NCBI GenBank assembly: GCA_964598395.1
Contig: CAZRBW010000003.1
Location: 1 to 64,000 of the forward strand
Direction of reading: 5' to 3'
DNA from: CAXBDP01 sp964598395
GTDB taxonomy: Bacteria; Bacteroidota; Bacteroidia; Cytophagales; Cyclobacteriaceae
DNA: 64,000 bases
Both the position numbers and the translations under genes were made by a program. Every line of letters begins with the position of its first letter. The first letter of the stretch is position 1. The notes beneath the pieces were generated by a model. That model did not search any database and was not told the DNA's origin. It saw only the letters and a list, made by a program, of their open reading frames with translations. Positions 36,316 through 46,127 of the stretch are shown here, piece by piece.

Positions 36316-37296
36316 ATGCAATCGCTAAGAAAATCAATCAGGAATATTTTGAATAAATCAAGTCTAATTTCCTTTCTATTGATTGTAGGTTTTATTGGAT
36401 TATTATTTCCAATCGAATTAAGTGCTCAAAAAATTGACAGAGAGCAATTGCTCAAAGATATACAAATACTATCTGCCGACGATATGGAAGGTCGCAAGGC
36501 TGGAACAGCGGGAGGAGAAAAAGCAAGACAATACTTGATTGAACGCTTTAGAGGCAATCATATTTTGTCCTACGAGGGAGGTTACGAGCAACAGTTCAGC
36601 TTCAACACATTTCGTGCGAACGAGCGCTTTGATAATAATGTGAATTTGATTGGCTACATCGAAGGTGAGATTGAGGACATTATAGTAGTATCTGCACATT
36701 ATGACCACATAGGCTTTGCAGAAGATAAAATTTATAATGGCGCAGATGACAATGCTTCTGGTGTTTCAGCAATGTTAGCAATTGCGGCTTACTTCAAGGA
36801 AAATAAGCCAAGGCATACCATAGTATTTGCGGCATTTGATGCGGAGGAGCAAGGTAAAAAAGGAGCGATATATTTCATATCCAAGCCACCCGAGCAATTG
36901 CGAAAAGGGCTAATCCGTCTCAACATCAATATGGATATGCTTTCGCAAAATGATAAAAACGAACTTTATGCGTCTGGTACATTTCACAATCCTTGGCTTA
37001 AGCCGATTTTAGAAGAAGTTGCGACTCCAGCAAATTTTACCTTACAATTTGGCCACGATAGGCCAGAGCAGGGTGCCGACGATTGGACAAATTCATCCGA
37101 TCATGGCCCATTCCATAAGGAAGGTATTCCATTCATTTATTTTGGCGTGGAGGATCATGCCAATTACCACCAAGCGACGGATACTTTTGAAAATATCCAT
37201 CCAGACTTTTACTATAATGCTGCATCATTTGTGTTGGATGCAATTATTCGTTTGGATAAAGTGGACTTGATGACGGCACCATCCTCCCGCGATTAA
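36316..37296 (+). CDS. Exported M28 family zinc peptidase
   Basis: 326 residues from ATG 36316; 13 further codons are open upstream but the later start gives a cleaner membrane signal (SLISFLLIVGFIGLLFPIELSAQ). Zinc ligands of M28 are present: VVSAHYDHIG, NGADDNASG, FDAEEQGKKG, and the C-terminal SSDHGPFHKEGIPFIYFG with HQATDTFENI. The family removes N-terminal residues from peptides in the periplasm. Two octamer copies lie within it; the last (37283) is only seven bases before the stop. Confidence 0.92.
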   Translation: MQSLRKSIRNILNKSSLISFLLIVGFIGLLFPIELSAQKIDREQLLKDIQILSADDMEGRKAGTAGGEKARQYLIERFRGNHILSYEGGYEQQFSFNTFRANERFDNNVNLIGYIEGEIEDIIVVSAHYDHIGFAEDKIYNGADDNASGVSAMLAIAAYFKENKPRHTIVFAAFDAEEQGKKGAIYFISKPPEQLRKGLIRLNINMDMLSQNDKNELYASGTFHNPWLKPILEEVATPANFTLQFGHDRPEQGADDWTNSSDHGPFHKEGIPFIYFGVEDHANYHQATDTFENIHPDFYYNAASFVLDAIIRLDKVDLMTAPSSRD

Positions 37297-37297
37297 A

Positions 37298-37726
37298 CTA
37301 CCTTGCAAATATCTGAGATGGATCTTGGAATGATTTGAACTCCAAGGCATTTCCGCTTGGGTCAAGAAAAAACATTGTGGCTTGCTCACCAACTTCTCCT
37401 TTGAATCTGATATAAGGTTCAATTATGAAGTCTGTTCCAACTTCTTTCAGTTTGTCAGCTAAGATATGCCATTGCTCCCAAGGCAAAACAGCGCCAAAGT
37501 GCCTTACAGGTACAGACTTAGCATCTACTTCGTTGGTTTTGGCATTGCTTAGTTCCTCTGGTTTCAGGTGAGCCGAAAGCTGATGGCCAAAGAAATTAAA
37601 GTCCACCCATTTGTCGGTAAATCGGCCCATTTCACAGCCAAGTAATTCTCCATAAAAGGTTTTAGTTGCTTCCAAATCGGCAACTGGAAAAGCAAGATGA
37701 AAAGGTGTATAATTTAAAGTGCTCAT
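37298..37726 (-). CDS. VOC family protein (glyoxalase/dioxygenase-like)
   Basis: 142 residues. The VOC fold is shown by FHLAFPVADLEATKTFYGELLGCE (His7-type metal ligand at the start), DKWVDFNFFGHQLSAHL and the C-terminal FFLDPSGNALEFKSF with the Glu ligand. Substrate unknown. Convergent with the M28 peptidase gene; only one base separates the stops. Confidence 0.87.
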   Translation of the reverse strand: MSTLNYTPFHLAFPVADLEATKTFYGELLGCEMGRFTDKWVDFNFFGHQLSAHLKPEELSNAKTNEVDAKSVPVRHFGAVLPWEQWHILADKLKEVGTDFIIEPYIRFKGEVGEQATMFFLDPSGNALEFKSFQDPSQIFAR

Positions 37727-37786
37727 TTTTGTAGATAATAAAGTAATTTAGAAATTGAGTTTCCAATACAAGCGCAAGTTGCTAAA

Positions 37787-38695
37787 ATGAATCAAGATTT
37801 AATAAATAAAAAAGTGGCATTGGTGCTGTCGAGTGGTGGTGCCCGTGGGGTTGCGCATATTGGTGTGATTGAAGCTTTAGAAGAATTGGGCTACGATATC
37901 CACGCCATTGCAGGTTGCTCTATAGGAGCGGTGGTTGGGGGAATTTATGCAGCAGGCAAATTACCAGAATTTAAAGAATGGCTTTGCAATTTAGATAAGG
38001 TCGACTTATTCAAGTTATTCGATTTCACTCTCAGCAGTCAGGGATTTGTGAAAGGCGAAAAGGTATTTAAGGAACTTAGAAATTTTATAGACGATTACGA
38101 AATTGAGGACTTGCGAATCCCATTCGTTTGTGTGGCAGTTGATATCCTCGGCGACGAGGAAGTGGTGTTCGACAAAGGCAGTTTATTCGATGCCATGCGA
38201 GCATCTGCCGCGATTCCTTCCATTGTGACGCCAGTGCGTTTTGGAAATAGAATAATGGTAGACGGTGGAGTATTAAATCCCATTCCGCTGAATCTTATCA
38301 AAAGAGTGAATGATGATGTGTTGGTTTGTGTGGATGTGAATGGTAAGGTGAAAGCTCAAAAAAATGTAAGTAAAAGGAAGCCTAAGGAAGAAAAAGAATA
38401 TCAAAACAAGGTGGAGGAATTTGCCCAAAAACTGTGGGCCTTGTGGCCGAAAAGTCAAGAGGAAGAAGAAAAGAAATTTGGGATACTAGAATTGGTCACT
38501 AAGTCTTTGGACTTAATGCAGGATAAACTTTCAGATAATATTTTAGAAAAGCATCAGCCAGATATATTGGTAACGGTGCCTAGAAATACAGCGGGAACAT
38601 TTGAATTTTACAAATCAGCTGAGTTGATAGACTTTGGTAAGAAATTATTTCTCAAAAACCACGAAGAATGGATTCGAAGCAAGAAGGAAGCGTAA
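37787..38695 (+). CDS. Patatin-like phospholipase
   Basis: 302 residues. LSSGGARGVAHIGVI gives the oxyanion hole, GCSIGAVVGG (Ser45) the nucleophile in GxSxG, and MVDGGVLNP the catalytic Asp. RssA-type proteins of this size are cytosolic or membrane associated lipid acyl hydrolases. No membrane helix is evident. Its end overlaps the methyltransferase start by 28 bp. Confidence 0.9.
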   Translation: MNQDLINKKVALVLSSGGARGVAHIGVIEALEELGYDIHAIAGCSIGAVVGGIYAAGKLPEFKEWLCNLDKVDLFKLFDFTLSSQGFVKGEKVFKELRNFIDDYEIEDLRIPFVCVAVDILGDEEVVFDKGSLFDAMRASAAIPSIVTPVRFGNRIMVDGGVLNPIPLNLIKRVNDDVLVCVDVNGKVKAQKNVSKRKPKEEKEYQNKVEEFAQKLWALWPKSQEEEEKKFGILELVTKSLDLMQDKLSDNILEKHQPDILVTVPRNTAGTFEFYKSAELIDFGKKLFLKNHEEWIRSKKEA

Positions 38696-39300
38696 GTCAG
38701 TTCAACCAAAGGCTAGGGAATATTGACATCTACTTGCTCGACCAAATCCTGAAAGGTCGATTTGTTGCTAGCATGAAAGTGCTAGATGCAGGTTGTGGAG
38801 AAGGCCGCAACTTAATTTGGTTTATGCAGCAGGGTTACGAAATCCACGCAATAGATCAGAATGAGAGTGCTTTGCAAATGCTCAAATACCAAATGCACAG
38901 TCTCCATAGGGAAGATTTGGTAGAGAATGTATATAAAATGGATCTTGCAGAAATGCTTTTTCCAGACAAGGCATTCAAAATAGTGATTTGCTCTGCAGTG
39001 CTTCATTTTGCAAATAATGAGCAGCATTTTGATGCCATGCTTAATGAACTCACTAGAGTAACGGCGGGAGGTGGTTATCTATTTATCAGAGCCACCACGA
39101 CTAGAGGATTATCACCGGCTTCCTATCAAACTATTGGTAATGGCCGATTTTATTTGGCCGATGGCAGCGAGCGTTTTTTGATGACGGATGCACACATATC
39201 CAAACTACTAGCAATGGGTTGGGAAGCAGTAGAACCGATTAAATCTGTATTGGTAGAAGATTATCGAAGTATGCTAGTGGCTATATTGCGAAGAAAGTAA
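38668..39300 (+). CDS. Class I SAM-dependent methyltransferase
   Basis: 210 residues. Motif I MKVLDAGCGEGRNLIW (about 36-51), the acidic post-I loop AIDQNESAL, and motif IV IVICSAVLHF place it in the class I fold. The C-terminal part is shorter than most. The start (MDSKQEG) overlaps the patatin stop by 28 bp, which suggests translational coupling. Substrate unknown. Confidence 0.87.
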   Translation: MDSKQEGSVSQFNQRLGNIDIYLLDQILKGRFVASMKVLDAGCGEGRNLIWFMQQGYEIHAIDQNESALQMLKYQMHSLHREDLVENVYKMDLAEMLFPDKAFKIVICSAVLHFANNEQHFDAMLNELTRVTAGGGYLFIRATTTRGLSPASYQTIGNGRFYLADGSERFLMTDAHISKLLAMGWEAVEPIKSVLVEDYRSMLVAILRRK

Positions 39301-39311
39301 TGGTTGATTTT

Positions 39312-39974
39312 TTACTTGAGCAAGACCAATTTTCGTCTAGCAATTTTTATACTCCACATTCCTCTTAAGTCGCCCATTTCGTGGTTTAATGCATTGTCGT
39401 TTGGGTATTTCTCTTGCAGTGCTTCCAAGGTTTCTAATTGCACTTGGGTGTTCTCAATACCGTGGCAATTCAAGCAAAGCCCGTTTCCTATTACGATTGG
39501 CTTTGTATAGAGAATATAGTCGGAGCCAATTTTCTGCACATTATCGGTGAGTTCCAGCCCATTCTCCATATTGTATTCATAAGCCTCAAGCAATGGTAGT
39601 TCAGATTCATTGGGTTGGTCTTGTGGGTTTCTCCATCTATTGCTTGCTCGTCTTACTTCCACATCATATTCTTCCGATACCGAATTCAATAGAGGTAAAG
39701 CATTTACATTACAATAGTCAATAGCGTTGGTTATTCCTCCCGCTTCTATGGCTTGCATCAACTCTTGGATCAAACTAGCTTGGGCACTGTCGGCCACTTT
39801 TCGTCCATATTCGAATGCTCGATCTATAATTTCACCGTCGCTAATTACCCTTATTTCTCTTTCATCCAATTCTTTAGCTACATCTTTGGTAATAAGTCCC
39901 TGCTGGCTTTCTGGATTTCCACAGCCAATTATTAGACATCCAATAGCAATTAAGGAGCAAATAGATTTATACAT
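39312..39974 (-). CDS. Tll0287-like (DUF3365) haem-binding lipoprotein
   Basis: 220 residues. Signal peptide with lipobox (IAIGCLIIGCGNPES). The DUF3365/Tll0287-like layout is a long helical sensor-type fold with a C-terminal haem-c motif CLNCHG preceded by YTKPIVIGNGL. Family members covalently bind haem c. The role is probably redox sensing or electron transfer in the periplasm (inference). Convergent with the methyltransferase. Confidence 0.85.
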   Translation of the reverse strand: MYKSICSLIAIGCLIIGCGNPESQQGLITKDVAKELDEREIRVISDGEIIDRAFEYGRKVADSAQASLIQELMQAIEAGGITNAIDYCNVNALPLLNSVSEEYDVEVRRASNRWRNPQDQPNESELPLLEAYEYNMENGLELTDNVQKIGSDYILYTKPIVIGNGLCLNCHGIENTQVQLETLEALQEKYPNDNALNHEMGDLRGMWSIKIARRKLVLLK

Positions 39975-40030
39975 AATTCAAAGCTTTAGGTTAATAACCA
40001 CGCAAAAGCAAAATTCTCTTTTCAATTTCG

Positions 40031-40038
40031 TAATTTTG
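40031..40038 (+). promoter_or_regulatory. -7 element of prfA
   Basis: TAATTTTG, 19 bp before the ATG of prfA; followed by ca as in the copies before yebC (cc) and ndk (ct). Confidence 0.45.
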
Positions 40039-40057
40039 CAGTCAATTACACAAAGAT

Positions 40058-41131
40058 ATGTTAGATAAGCTCGAAGCCATAAAAAATAGATTTGAAGAAG
40101 TTGCCGAATTCTTGGTAGATCCCAATGTAATGAGCGATGTGAAACGTTACACACAGCTCAACAAAGAGTATAAAGATCTTGACAAGATTGTAACTAAATA
40201 CCATGAGTACAAGGATGTGCTTGAAGGTATAAAAAACTGCAAGCAAATACTTGAAAAAGAGAAGGATCCAGATTTTAGAGAAATGGCTAAGGAGGAATTG
40301 GATTTACTTTTGCCCAAAAAGGATGAGCTGGAAGAGGTGATGCGGCAAATGATGATTCCAAAGGATCCAAATGATAGTAAAAATGCCATTTTAGAAATTC
40401 GTGCAGGAACGGGTGGAGATGAAGCAGGGATATTTGCTGGGGATTTATTCAGGATGTATCAACGATTTGCAGAAAAAATGGGATGGAGATTGAATGTGAT
40501 GGATTTCACAGAAGGCTCATCTGGAGGATATAAGGAGATTGTTTGCGAGATTTCTGGCGAAGATGTTTATGGTAAAATGAAATATGAATCGGGAGTGCAT
40601 AGAGTGCAACGTGTGCCTGCTACCGAAACTCAAGGTCGAGTTCATACTTCTGCAGCGACTGTTGCAGTACTACCCGAAATGGAAGAAGTAGAAGTAAACA
40701 TCGATATGAATGATGTGAGAAAAGATACTTTCTGTTCTTCTGGGCCAGGAGGTCAGTCAGTGAATACCACTTACTCCGCTGTGCGACTTACACATGGGCC
40801 AACTGGTTTGGTAGTGTCGTGTCAGGATGAAAAATCTCAGATAAAAAACTTCGAGAAGGCCCTCAAAGTATTGCGCTCAAGGATTTACGAATTGGAGCTG
40901 AAAAAGCACAATGATGCTGTAGGCGCTCAAAGAAACTCTATGATCGGTAGCGGCGATAGAGCAGATAAAATAAGAACGTATAATTATCCTCAAGGAAGAG
41001 TTACAGATCACCGCATCGGATATACTGTTTATAATTTACCAGTAGTAATGGAGGGAGAAATTGCCGAATTTATCCAGCAATTACGACTAGCCGAAAATGC
41101 GGAGAAGCTAAAAGCGGGAGGTGGTGCCTAA
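40058..41131 (+). CDS. prfA: Peptide chain release factor 1
   Basis: 357 residues. It recognises UAA and UAG through the PAT tripeptide (187-189, VPATETQGRVHTS) and drives peptide release with GGQ (231-233, SSGPGGQSVNTTYS). The length is typical. The extreme C-terminus LKAGGGA is encoded by an octamer copy at 41114, next to the stop. Confidence 0.97.
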   Translation: MLDKLEAIKNRFEEVAEFLVDPNVMSDVKRYTQLNKEYKDLDKIVTKYHEYKDVLEGIKNCKQILEKEKDPDFREMAKEELDLLLPKKDELEEVMRQMMIPKDPNDSKNAILEIRAGTGGDEAGIFAGDLFRMYQRFAEKMGWRLNVMDFTEGSSGGYKEIVCEISGEDVYGKMKYESGVHRVQRVPATETQGRVHTSAATVAVLPEMEEVEVNIDMNDVRKDTFCSSGPGGQSVNTTYSAVRLTHGPTGLVVSCQDEKSQIKNFEKALKVLRSRIYELELKKHNDAVGAQRNSMIGSGDRADKIRTYNYPQGRVTDHRIGYTVYNLPVVMEGEIAEFIQQLRLAENAEKLKAGGGA

Positions 41132-41206
41132 GAGCTTTTTTTGGGTTGAAGGGCAATTGGAAGGAGGCATTAATTATATTGCATTTTATTAATCATTCCT
41201 TCAACG

Positions 41207-42868
41207 ATGAAAAAATTTTTACTTCCAAGTTTAGTTCTTTTAGCTTTTATCTTTGGTTTTGGTATTGCGAAATATCAAAGCGAAATCACAATTGAAAGCA
41301 TAGCCGAAGCAGAGAAAATTCTAGGTTTAGAATTTAATGATGCTAAGCGTAACCAAATGCTCAATAGCCTCAAATCCAATAAAGCATCGCTGGAAGCATT
41401 GCATGGTTATCAGCTCGATAACAACACGCCTCCTGCGATGGTTTTCAATCCACTACCCGTTGGATTCCAGGTTCCTTCGCAGCAGACAGCTATTAATTGG
41501 AATATCCCAAGCAATGTGGAAATGCCAGCAAATAAGGATGAGTTGGCATTTATGGGTATTGCTAATCTTGCTTCTCTTATTCAAAACAAGAAAATTACTT
41601 CTGTAGAATTAACCCAATTCTTTATCGACAGGCTCAAAGCCTATGGCGATACGCTAGAATGCGTGGTGACCATCACGGAGGAAAGAGCAATGGAAATGGC
41701 TCAGAAGGCAGATAGAGAAATCGCTGCTGGCAATTATAAGGGGCCTCTTCATGGAATACCTTATGGAGTAAAGGATCTGTTTGCGGTAGAAGGTTATAAA
41801 ACGACCTGGGGTGCTATGCCTTACAAAGATCAAATTCGCGAGGAAACGGCTACGGTGGTACAAAAACTAGATGAAGCTGGCGCAGTATTAATTGCAAAGC
41901 TTACTCTTGGTGCTTTGGCGATGGGCGATGTTTGGTATGACGGTGTCACCAAAAATCCATGGAATATGGAGCAAGGTTCGAGTGGTTCATCTGCTGGATC
42001 GGCTTCAGCCGTGGCGGCAGGTTTGGTGCCATTTGCTTTGGGCACGGAAACTCTTGGTTCTATTGTGTCACCATCCACGCGCTGTGGAGTTACGGGTTTG
42101 CGCCCAACCTTTGGTAGAGTAAGTAGGGCAGGAGGAATGGCACTGAGCTGGAGTATGGACAAAGTTGGTCCAATGGCTAGAAATGCAAAAGATTTAGCCA
42201 TTGTTTTCGACGCAATACAAGGAGTGGATGGTTTGGATCCTTCCTTGATATCATCAGCATTCAATTACGATTCGAGTAAAGATTTGAGTCAGCTAAAAGT
42301 GGGCTACATCAAAAGCTTTTTCGATGGGCAGTATAGAGGGAATGAATTTGATAAACAGGTGTTGAAGGATTTGGAGTCTCTAGGAGTAGAATTGCGGGAG
42401 GTTAATTGGGACTTTGAATTGCCAATTGCTGCCTTAAGAATAATCCTGAATGCCGAAGCTGGCGCAGCATTCGATGAATTGACTCGCACAGGTATGGATA
42501 GTTTGTTAGTAGCTCAAGGCAATAATGCTTGGCCGAATATATTTCGGTCTTCTAGGTTTATTTCCGCCGCCGATTATATCAATGCTAATAGAGTACGCAC
42601 CGAGTTAATTCAGCAAGTAAATGCCTTGATGCAAGATTTTGATGTAATTGTAACCCCGAGCTACGGAGGAAGTCAGTTGCTGGTGACTAATCTCACTGGG
42701 CAGCCATGTTTGGTCGCTCCAAATGGCTTTTTCGATAATGGGAGTCCGTCCAGTATTTCATTTATTGGTAATCTATTCGAAGAGGAGAAATTGATTAAAC
42801 TAGCAAGCGCTTGGCAAGAAATTACTGAGCATAATAAATTGCAACCACCTATGTTTGCCAGTAATTAA
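41207..42868 (+). CDS. Amidase signature enzyme, exported
   Basis: 553 residues. An N-terminal hydrophobic signal or anchor (LPSLVLLAFIFGFGIA) precedes the AS domain. Lys189 (GVKDLFAVEG), the cis-Ser at GSSGSSAGSASA (Ser258/259) and nucleophile Ser285 (TLGSIVSPST) form the Ser-Ser-Lys triad. The substrate is unknown; the usual GTDTGGS is GTETLGS here, a modest change. A terminator follows. Confidence 0.9.
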   Translation: MKKFLLPSLVLLAFIFGFGIAKYQSEITIESIAEAEKILGLEFNDAKRNQMLNSLKSNKASLEALHGYQLDNNTPPAMVFNPLPVGFQVPSQQTAINWNIPSNVEMPANKDELAFMGIANLASLIQNKKITSVELTQFFIDRLKAYGDTLECVVTITEERAMEMAQKADREIAAGNYKGPLHGIPYGVKDLFAVEGYKTTWGAMPYKDQIREETATVVQKLDEAGAVLIAKLTLGALAMGDVWYDGVTKNPWNMEQGSSGSSAGSASAVAAGLVPFALGTETLGSIVSPSTRCGVTGLRPTFGRVSRAGGMALSWSMDKVGPMARNAKDLAIVFDAIQGVDGLDPSLISSAFNYDSSKDLSQLKVGYIKSFFDGQYRGNEFDKQVLKDLESLGVELREVNWDFELPIAALRIILNAEAGAAFDELTRTGMDSLLVAQGNNAWPNIFRSSRFISAADYINANRVRTELIQQVNALMQDFDVIVTPSYGGSQLLVTNLTGQPCLVAPNGFFDNGSPSSISFIGNLFEEEKLIKLASAWQEITEHNKLQPPMFASN

Positions 42869-42886
42869 TGGAATTAAAAAAAATAG

Positions 42887-43498
42887 TTAAAATGGCTCTC
42901 CAAGGAGCCATTTTTCATTTTGGCTTGAGCTAATAGAGATCAATCCGCTGGCAGTAGTGCAAATTTGATTATCCGAAATTCGCGAAAAGTTTCCTTGAAT
43001 ATTCAAGGCCTCCCGTTTGGCTGACATCAAATTTAAAGTGGTATTAGCAGGCAGCCATTTTTCGAATTTCAAGTCGATTGGCAAATGCCATTTGATGTTT
43101 TGGGAGAAAATCACGATTTGAGAATGCTGAGATTCAAATAATAGGAAATCAATAGATAAAGTATTTGCAGTATCGAATACATTGAGATTCCTCCCGCCAT
43201 TTTTTTCGACAATACTCAGTGATTTATGAATCAAATGATCTGTTGGCACTATTTCGAATAACGAAATATTCCATTGCATTTCTATCAATTCTAATATGAG
43301 TTCTCTATTCACTTTTTGACAAAGTACCGCATCGATTTTTATTTCCTTCTCAAGGATATCGGCAAATACATTTTCATGTACGATCACATAAGGCGCCCAT
43401 TCTAGCAAGGATTCCAATTTCTCAATATCATTCTCCTTCAGCGAAAGAATGAGCAATGCTGGCTCTTGAAATTCTTTAACAAAGTGATGGGAAGACAT
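42887..43498 (-). CDS. Thiamine pyrophosphokinase-like protein, degenerate active site
   Basis: 203 residues. The general layout follows thiamine pyrophosphokinase: an N-terminal alpha/beta part (LESLLEWAPYVIVHENVFADILEKEIKIDAVL) and a C-terminal beta part (FEKWLPANTTLNLMSAKREALNIQGNFSRI, ending TTASGLISISSSQNEKWLLGE). The catalytic motifs of the family (DGA, GDFDS and the TDLEKAL pattern) are not intact here: the corresponding positions read HEN, LCQKV and TDHLIHKSL. It may be a pseudoenzyme or a thiamine-binding regulator. The position below the TPP-riboswitch TonB gene supports a thiamine link. The assignment is inference. Confidence 0.5.
   Translation of the reverse strand: MSSHHFVKEFQEPALLILSLKENDIEKLESLLEWAPYVIVHENVFADILEKEIKIDAVLCQKVNRELILELIEMQWNISLFEIVPTDHLIHKSLSIVEKNGGRNLNVFDTANTLSIDFLLFESQHSQIVIFSQNIKWHLPIDLKFEKWLPANTTLNLMSAKREALNIQGNFSRISDNQICTTASGLISISSSQNEKWLLGEPF
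42889..42916 (+). terminator. Terminator of the amidase gene
   Basis: aaaatggctc, loop tccaag, gagccattttt. It lies wholly within the 3' end of the convergent gene at 42887..43498, so the same bases encode the last residues (LGEPF) of that protein. Confidence 0.8.
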
Positions 43499-43554
43499 TT
43501 GATTGATTAATTGATTTCTGCAATAATAAGAAATGAATTGGGAATGAAAGGCAA

Positions 43555-43588
43555 TAAAAAAGGCTGACAGAAATAATCCATCAGCCTT
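43555..43588 (-). terminator. Terminator of the TonB-receptor gene
   Basis: On the - strand aaggctga, a 13-base loop, tcagcctt, then a T run. It separates the receptor gene from the TPK-like gene. Confidence 0.85.
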
Positions 43589-43607
43589 AAGAAAGAGATT
43601 AAGTTTT

Positions 43608-46058
43608 TCAGAAATCGAAGCTTAACCCTATCATGAAATTTCTACCTGCCATTGGGTAGTAGAAGTTTTCCTGCACCCGCTCACCGCCAGCTATATAGCC
43701 GAAAGTATATCCATTTGGCTCGTATTCTATATCAAATATATTGTTGAGCATAAAGGTAAATCGAGTGCTTTTGATGTGTTTGGAACGGATCAAATAATTG
43801 AAGCGTAGATTTTGGACAAAAAAGGCATCCAATTTTCGATTTTGGTTGGAAGTATTATCCAAAAATTGATCTCCTACATATTTATTAACTAATGCGATTT
43901 CCAAATCGCGGGAGGGTTGATAAGCTAATGTAGCTCCACCAATCCACTCTGGACTTAGCGCGATATTGGTGTTGCCATGAGCAATTTCTTGCTGACCTCC
44001 CGCATCATAATCGTCCACATATTCTACAAAGTCGATAATCCTGTTTTTGCTCCAGGCAAGGTTAGCTGCCAAAGTCCATTTGCTATTCAATTGGAAACTA
44101 CCATCCAATTCGATACCTGCGCGGTAGCTATCATCTACATTGGTACGGTTGTATGCGCCTACGTCATTTACTTGGCCTGTTATTACCAATTGATTTTTGT
44201 AGAGCATCAGAAAGTGATTTGCTGTGAAGCTGAATCGCTCATTTCTCCAACGAATACCTGCTTCCACATTTTGCATTGATTCTGCTTTTGGTCGACTATC
44301 TGGCGAAGATTCCGTAAGGTCGCGACGAACTGGCTCTCTGTTACCTACACTGTAGCTAGCATATAGCATAGTGTTGGCATTTGCTTCGAATGTTGCACCA
44401 GCTTTTGGATTGAAGAAAGCAAAATCCACATCCTGTGTAATATTAGTGAGATTGCGATCGAAACCTAAGAATGTGTAATTGATGGTGCGCAATTGCAAAT
44501 CGCCAAAGAGGTTCAACTTGTTAGTAAGCTGATAATTTGCTTTGGTAAATATGTTAAAATCCGTTTTGAGGCCATTGTTATCGTAATAGCGATCACCTGG
44601 TGTGATGGTATTTCCAAGGAATCTTCCCCACATTACCTCACCATAATGGTCTCCATCATATCTATTCCAAGCGCCACCTACGGTTACTTCTAGCTTATCG
44701 TCTGGACGATAAGTGCCACTGAAAGTGGTTCCGTAAAAGTGATTGTCCAGCCACCTGCGTCTCACTAGGTCGGTTCTACTTATTGTTTCGTCGCCAATGG
44801 TGATGGCAGGCAGATTGTAATTCGATAGTCGGTCATTAAATCGAAACTGCTCGAAATAGCCTCTGCCACGCGTGTAGTGTAGAGCCGCATTGAAAGTGAA
44901 TTGAGGGTTTGCTTCCAACGCATAAATAAGCTGATAATGATCTTGCTGATAATTGTCAACTTGATTGTTGTACTCATAGAAATTGTAGGTACGGCTATCG
45001 CTATTAAGCAAGTTTTGTTGCTGCTGCTCATTCAAGCCATTGCGATCAATATAGGCTAGCATTTCTTCACGATTACCTCTAAGTCTCGATTCGGGAGTTC
45101 CTTCCCAAGCTTGGTAGGTTTCTTCAGCTCCTGAAAATACATTTAGCTTCAAAAGGCTTTTTTTGCCATGGTAGCCACCAGAAAGATAAAATGATTTCAA
45201 ATCAGATCTAGCTCTATCAAGAAATCCATCTGACGAGATTCTTGACAATCGCGCATCGAAAGTGAATTTATCGTTGATTAAGCCTGTGCCGACTCTCACA
45301 GTATTTTTCCAGCTATTGAATGAGCCTACCGAATTATCAATCTGAGCATAAGCCTCCTGATTGATTAGGTCGGTTTGGATATTGATTGATGCGCCAAATG
45401 CGGCAGCTCCATTTGTGGAAGTGCCTACCCCACGCTGTATTTGGATATTCTCCACTGAAGACGCAAAGTCGGGCATATTTACCCAAAATACTCCATGCGA
45501 TTCAGAGTCATTGATTGGGATTCCATTTACCGTCACGTTTACTCTTGTGGCGTCGCTGCCTCGTATTCGCAGGCCTGTGTATCCAATACCCGCTCCCGCA
45601 TCGGAATGGGTGACAATAGAGGGAGTTTGGTCTAGCAATATTGGGATATCTTGTCCCAAATTCTGCTTTTGAATTTCTTTTCTATTGACTGTGGTAAAGG
45701 TTGCAGGAGTCTTGTCAGAGGCTCTTGTGGCAAATACAATCACTTCTTGTCCAAGCAATTCGCTCTGTTCCAATTCGAAAGTAGGCCTTCCAGTTAGGTT
45801 GGCGGGTACATTCTGAATCAGCGTTTTGTAACCGACAAAGGAGATTTTGAGGGTGAAATCGCTTTCTGGAGCATTTGAAATAATGAAATTACCTTCTAAA
45901 TCGGAAACTGCTCCAAATCGAGTTCCTTCAATAGTGATGTTGGCATTGGGTAATGCCAATTTAGTTTCCTTATCGATTACCTTCCCTTCAAATGAAGTTT
46001 GGGCAAAGGAAACAACTGAGCCAAGGCAAATTGCCAGGCAGATAACGTACTTAAACAT
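43608..46058 (-). CDS. TonB-dependent outer-membrane receptor (thiamine type)
   Basis: 816 residues from ATG 46058 (MFKYVICLAICLGSVVSFAQT, a clean signal peptide); an ATG eight codons upstream is less likely. A carboxypeptidase-like regulatory domain (about 20-105) is followed by the plug (QKQNLGQDIPILLDQTPSIVTHSDAG.. GLRIRGSDATRVNVTVNG) and a beta-barrel that ends in F. The upstream TPP riboswitch makes thiamine or its phosphates the likely substrate. Two octamer copies of opposite orientation lie in the barrel region. Confidence 0.92.
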   Translation of the reverse strand: MFKYVICLAICLGSVVSFAQTSFEGKVIDKETKLALPNANITIEGTRFGAVSDLEGNFIISNAPESDFTLKISFVGYKTLIQNVPANLTGRPTFELEQSELLGQEVIVFATRASDKTPATFTTVNRKEIQKQNLGQDIPILLDQTPSIVTHSDAGAGIGYTGLRIRGSDATRVNVTVNGIPINDSESHGVFWVNMPDFASSVENIQIQRGVGTSTNGAAAFGASINIQTDLINQEAYAQIDNSVGSFNSWKNTVRVGTGLINDKFTFDARLSRISSDGFLDRARSDLKSFYLSGGYHGKKSLLKLNVFSGAEETYQAWEGTPESRLRGNREEMLAYIDRNGLNEQQQQNLLNSDSRTYNFYEYNNQVDNYQQDHYQLIYALEANPQFTFNAALHYTRGRGYFEQFRFNDRLSNYNLPAITIGDETISRTDLVRRRWLDNHFYGTTFSGTYRPDDKLEVTVGGAWNRYDGDHYGEVMWGRFLGNTITPGDRYYDNNGLKTDFNIFTKANYQLTNKLNLFGDLQLRTINYTFLGFDRNLTNITQDVDFAFFNPKAGATFEANANTMLYASYSVGNREPVRRDLTESSPDSRPKAESMQNVEAGIRWRNERFSFTANHFLMLYKNQLVITGQVNDVGAYNRTNVDDSYRAGIELDGSFQLNSKWTLAANLAWSKNRIIDFVEYVDDYDAGGQQEIAHGNTNIALSPEWIGGATLAYQPSRDLEIALVNKYVGDQFLDNTSNQNRKLDAFFVQNLRFNYLIRSKHIKSTRFTFMLNNIFDIEYEPNGYTFGYIAGGERVQENFYYPMAGRNFMIGLSFDF

Positions 46059-46085
46059 GTTAGAAATTTTTAGGTGAAACATTGC

Positions 46086-46110
46086 GAAGCATCTAAGGGG
46101 CAGATGCTTC
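46086..46110 (-). promoter_or_regulatory. Hairpin between the TPP aptamer and the receptor gene
   Basis: On the - strand gaagcatct, loop gcccctt, agatgcttc. The loop bases CCCCTT are complementary to AAGGGG in the 5' strand of the aptamer (46198..46203), so a switch to the ligand-free state is possible. No T tract follows, so control by translation is more likely than termination. The mechanism is inferred. Confidence 0.5.
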
Positions 46111-46127
46111 CTTTATTTGTTTTACCA

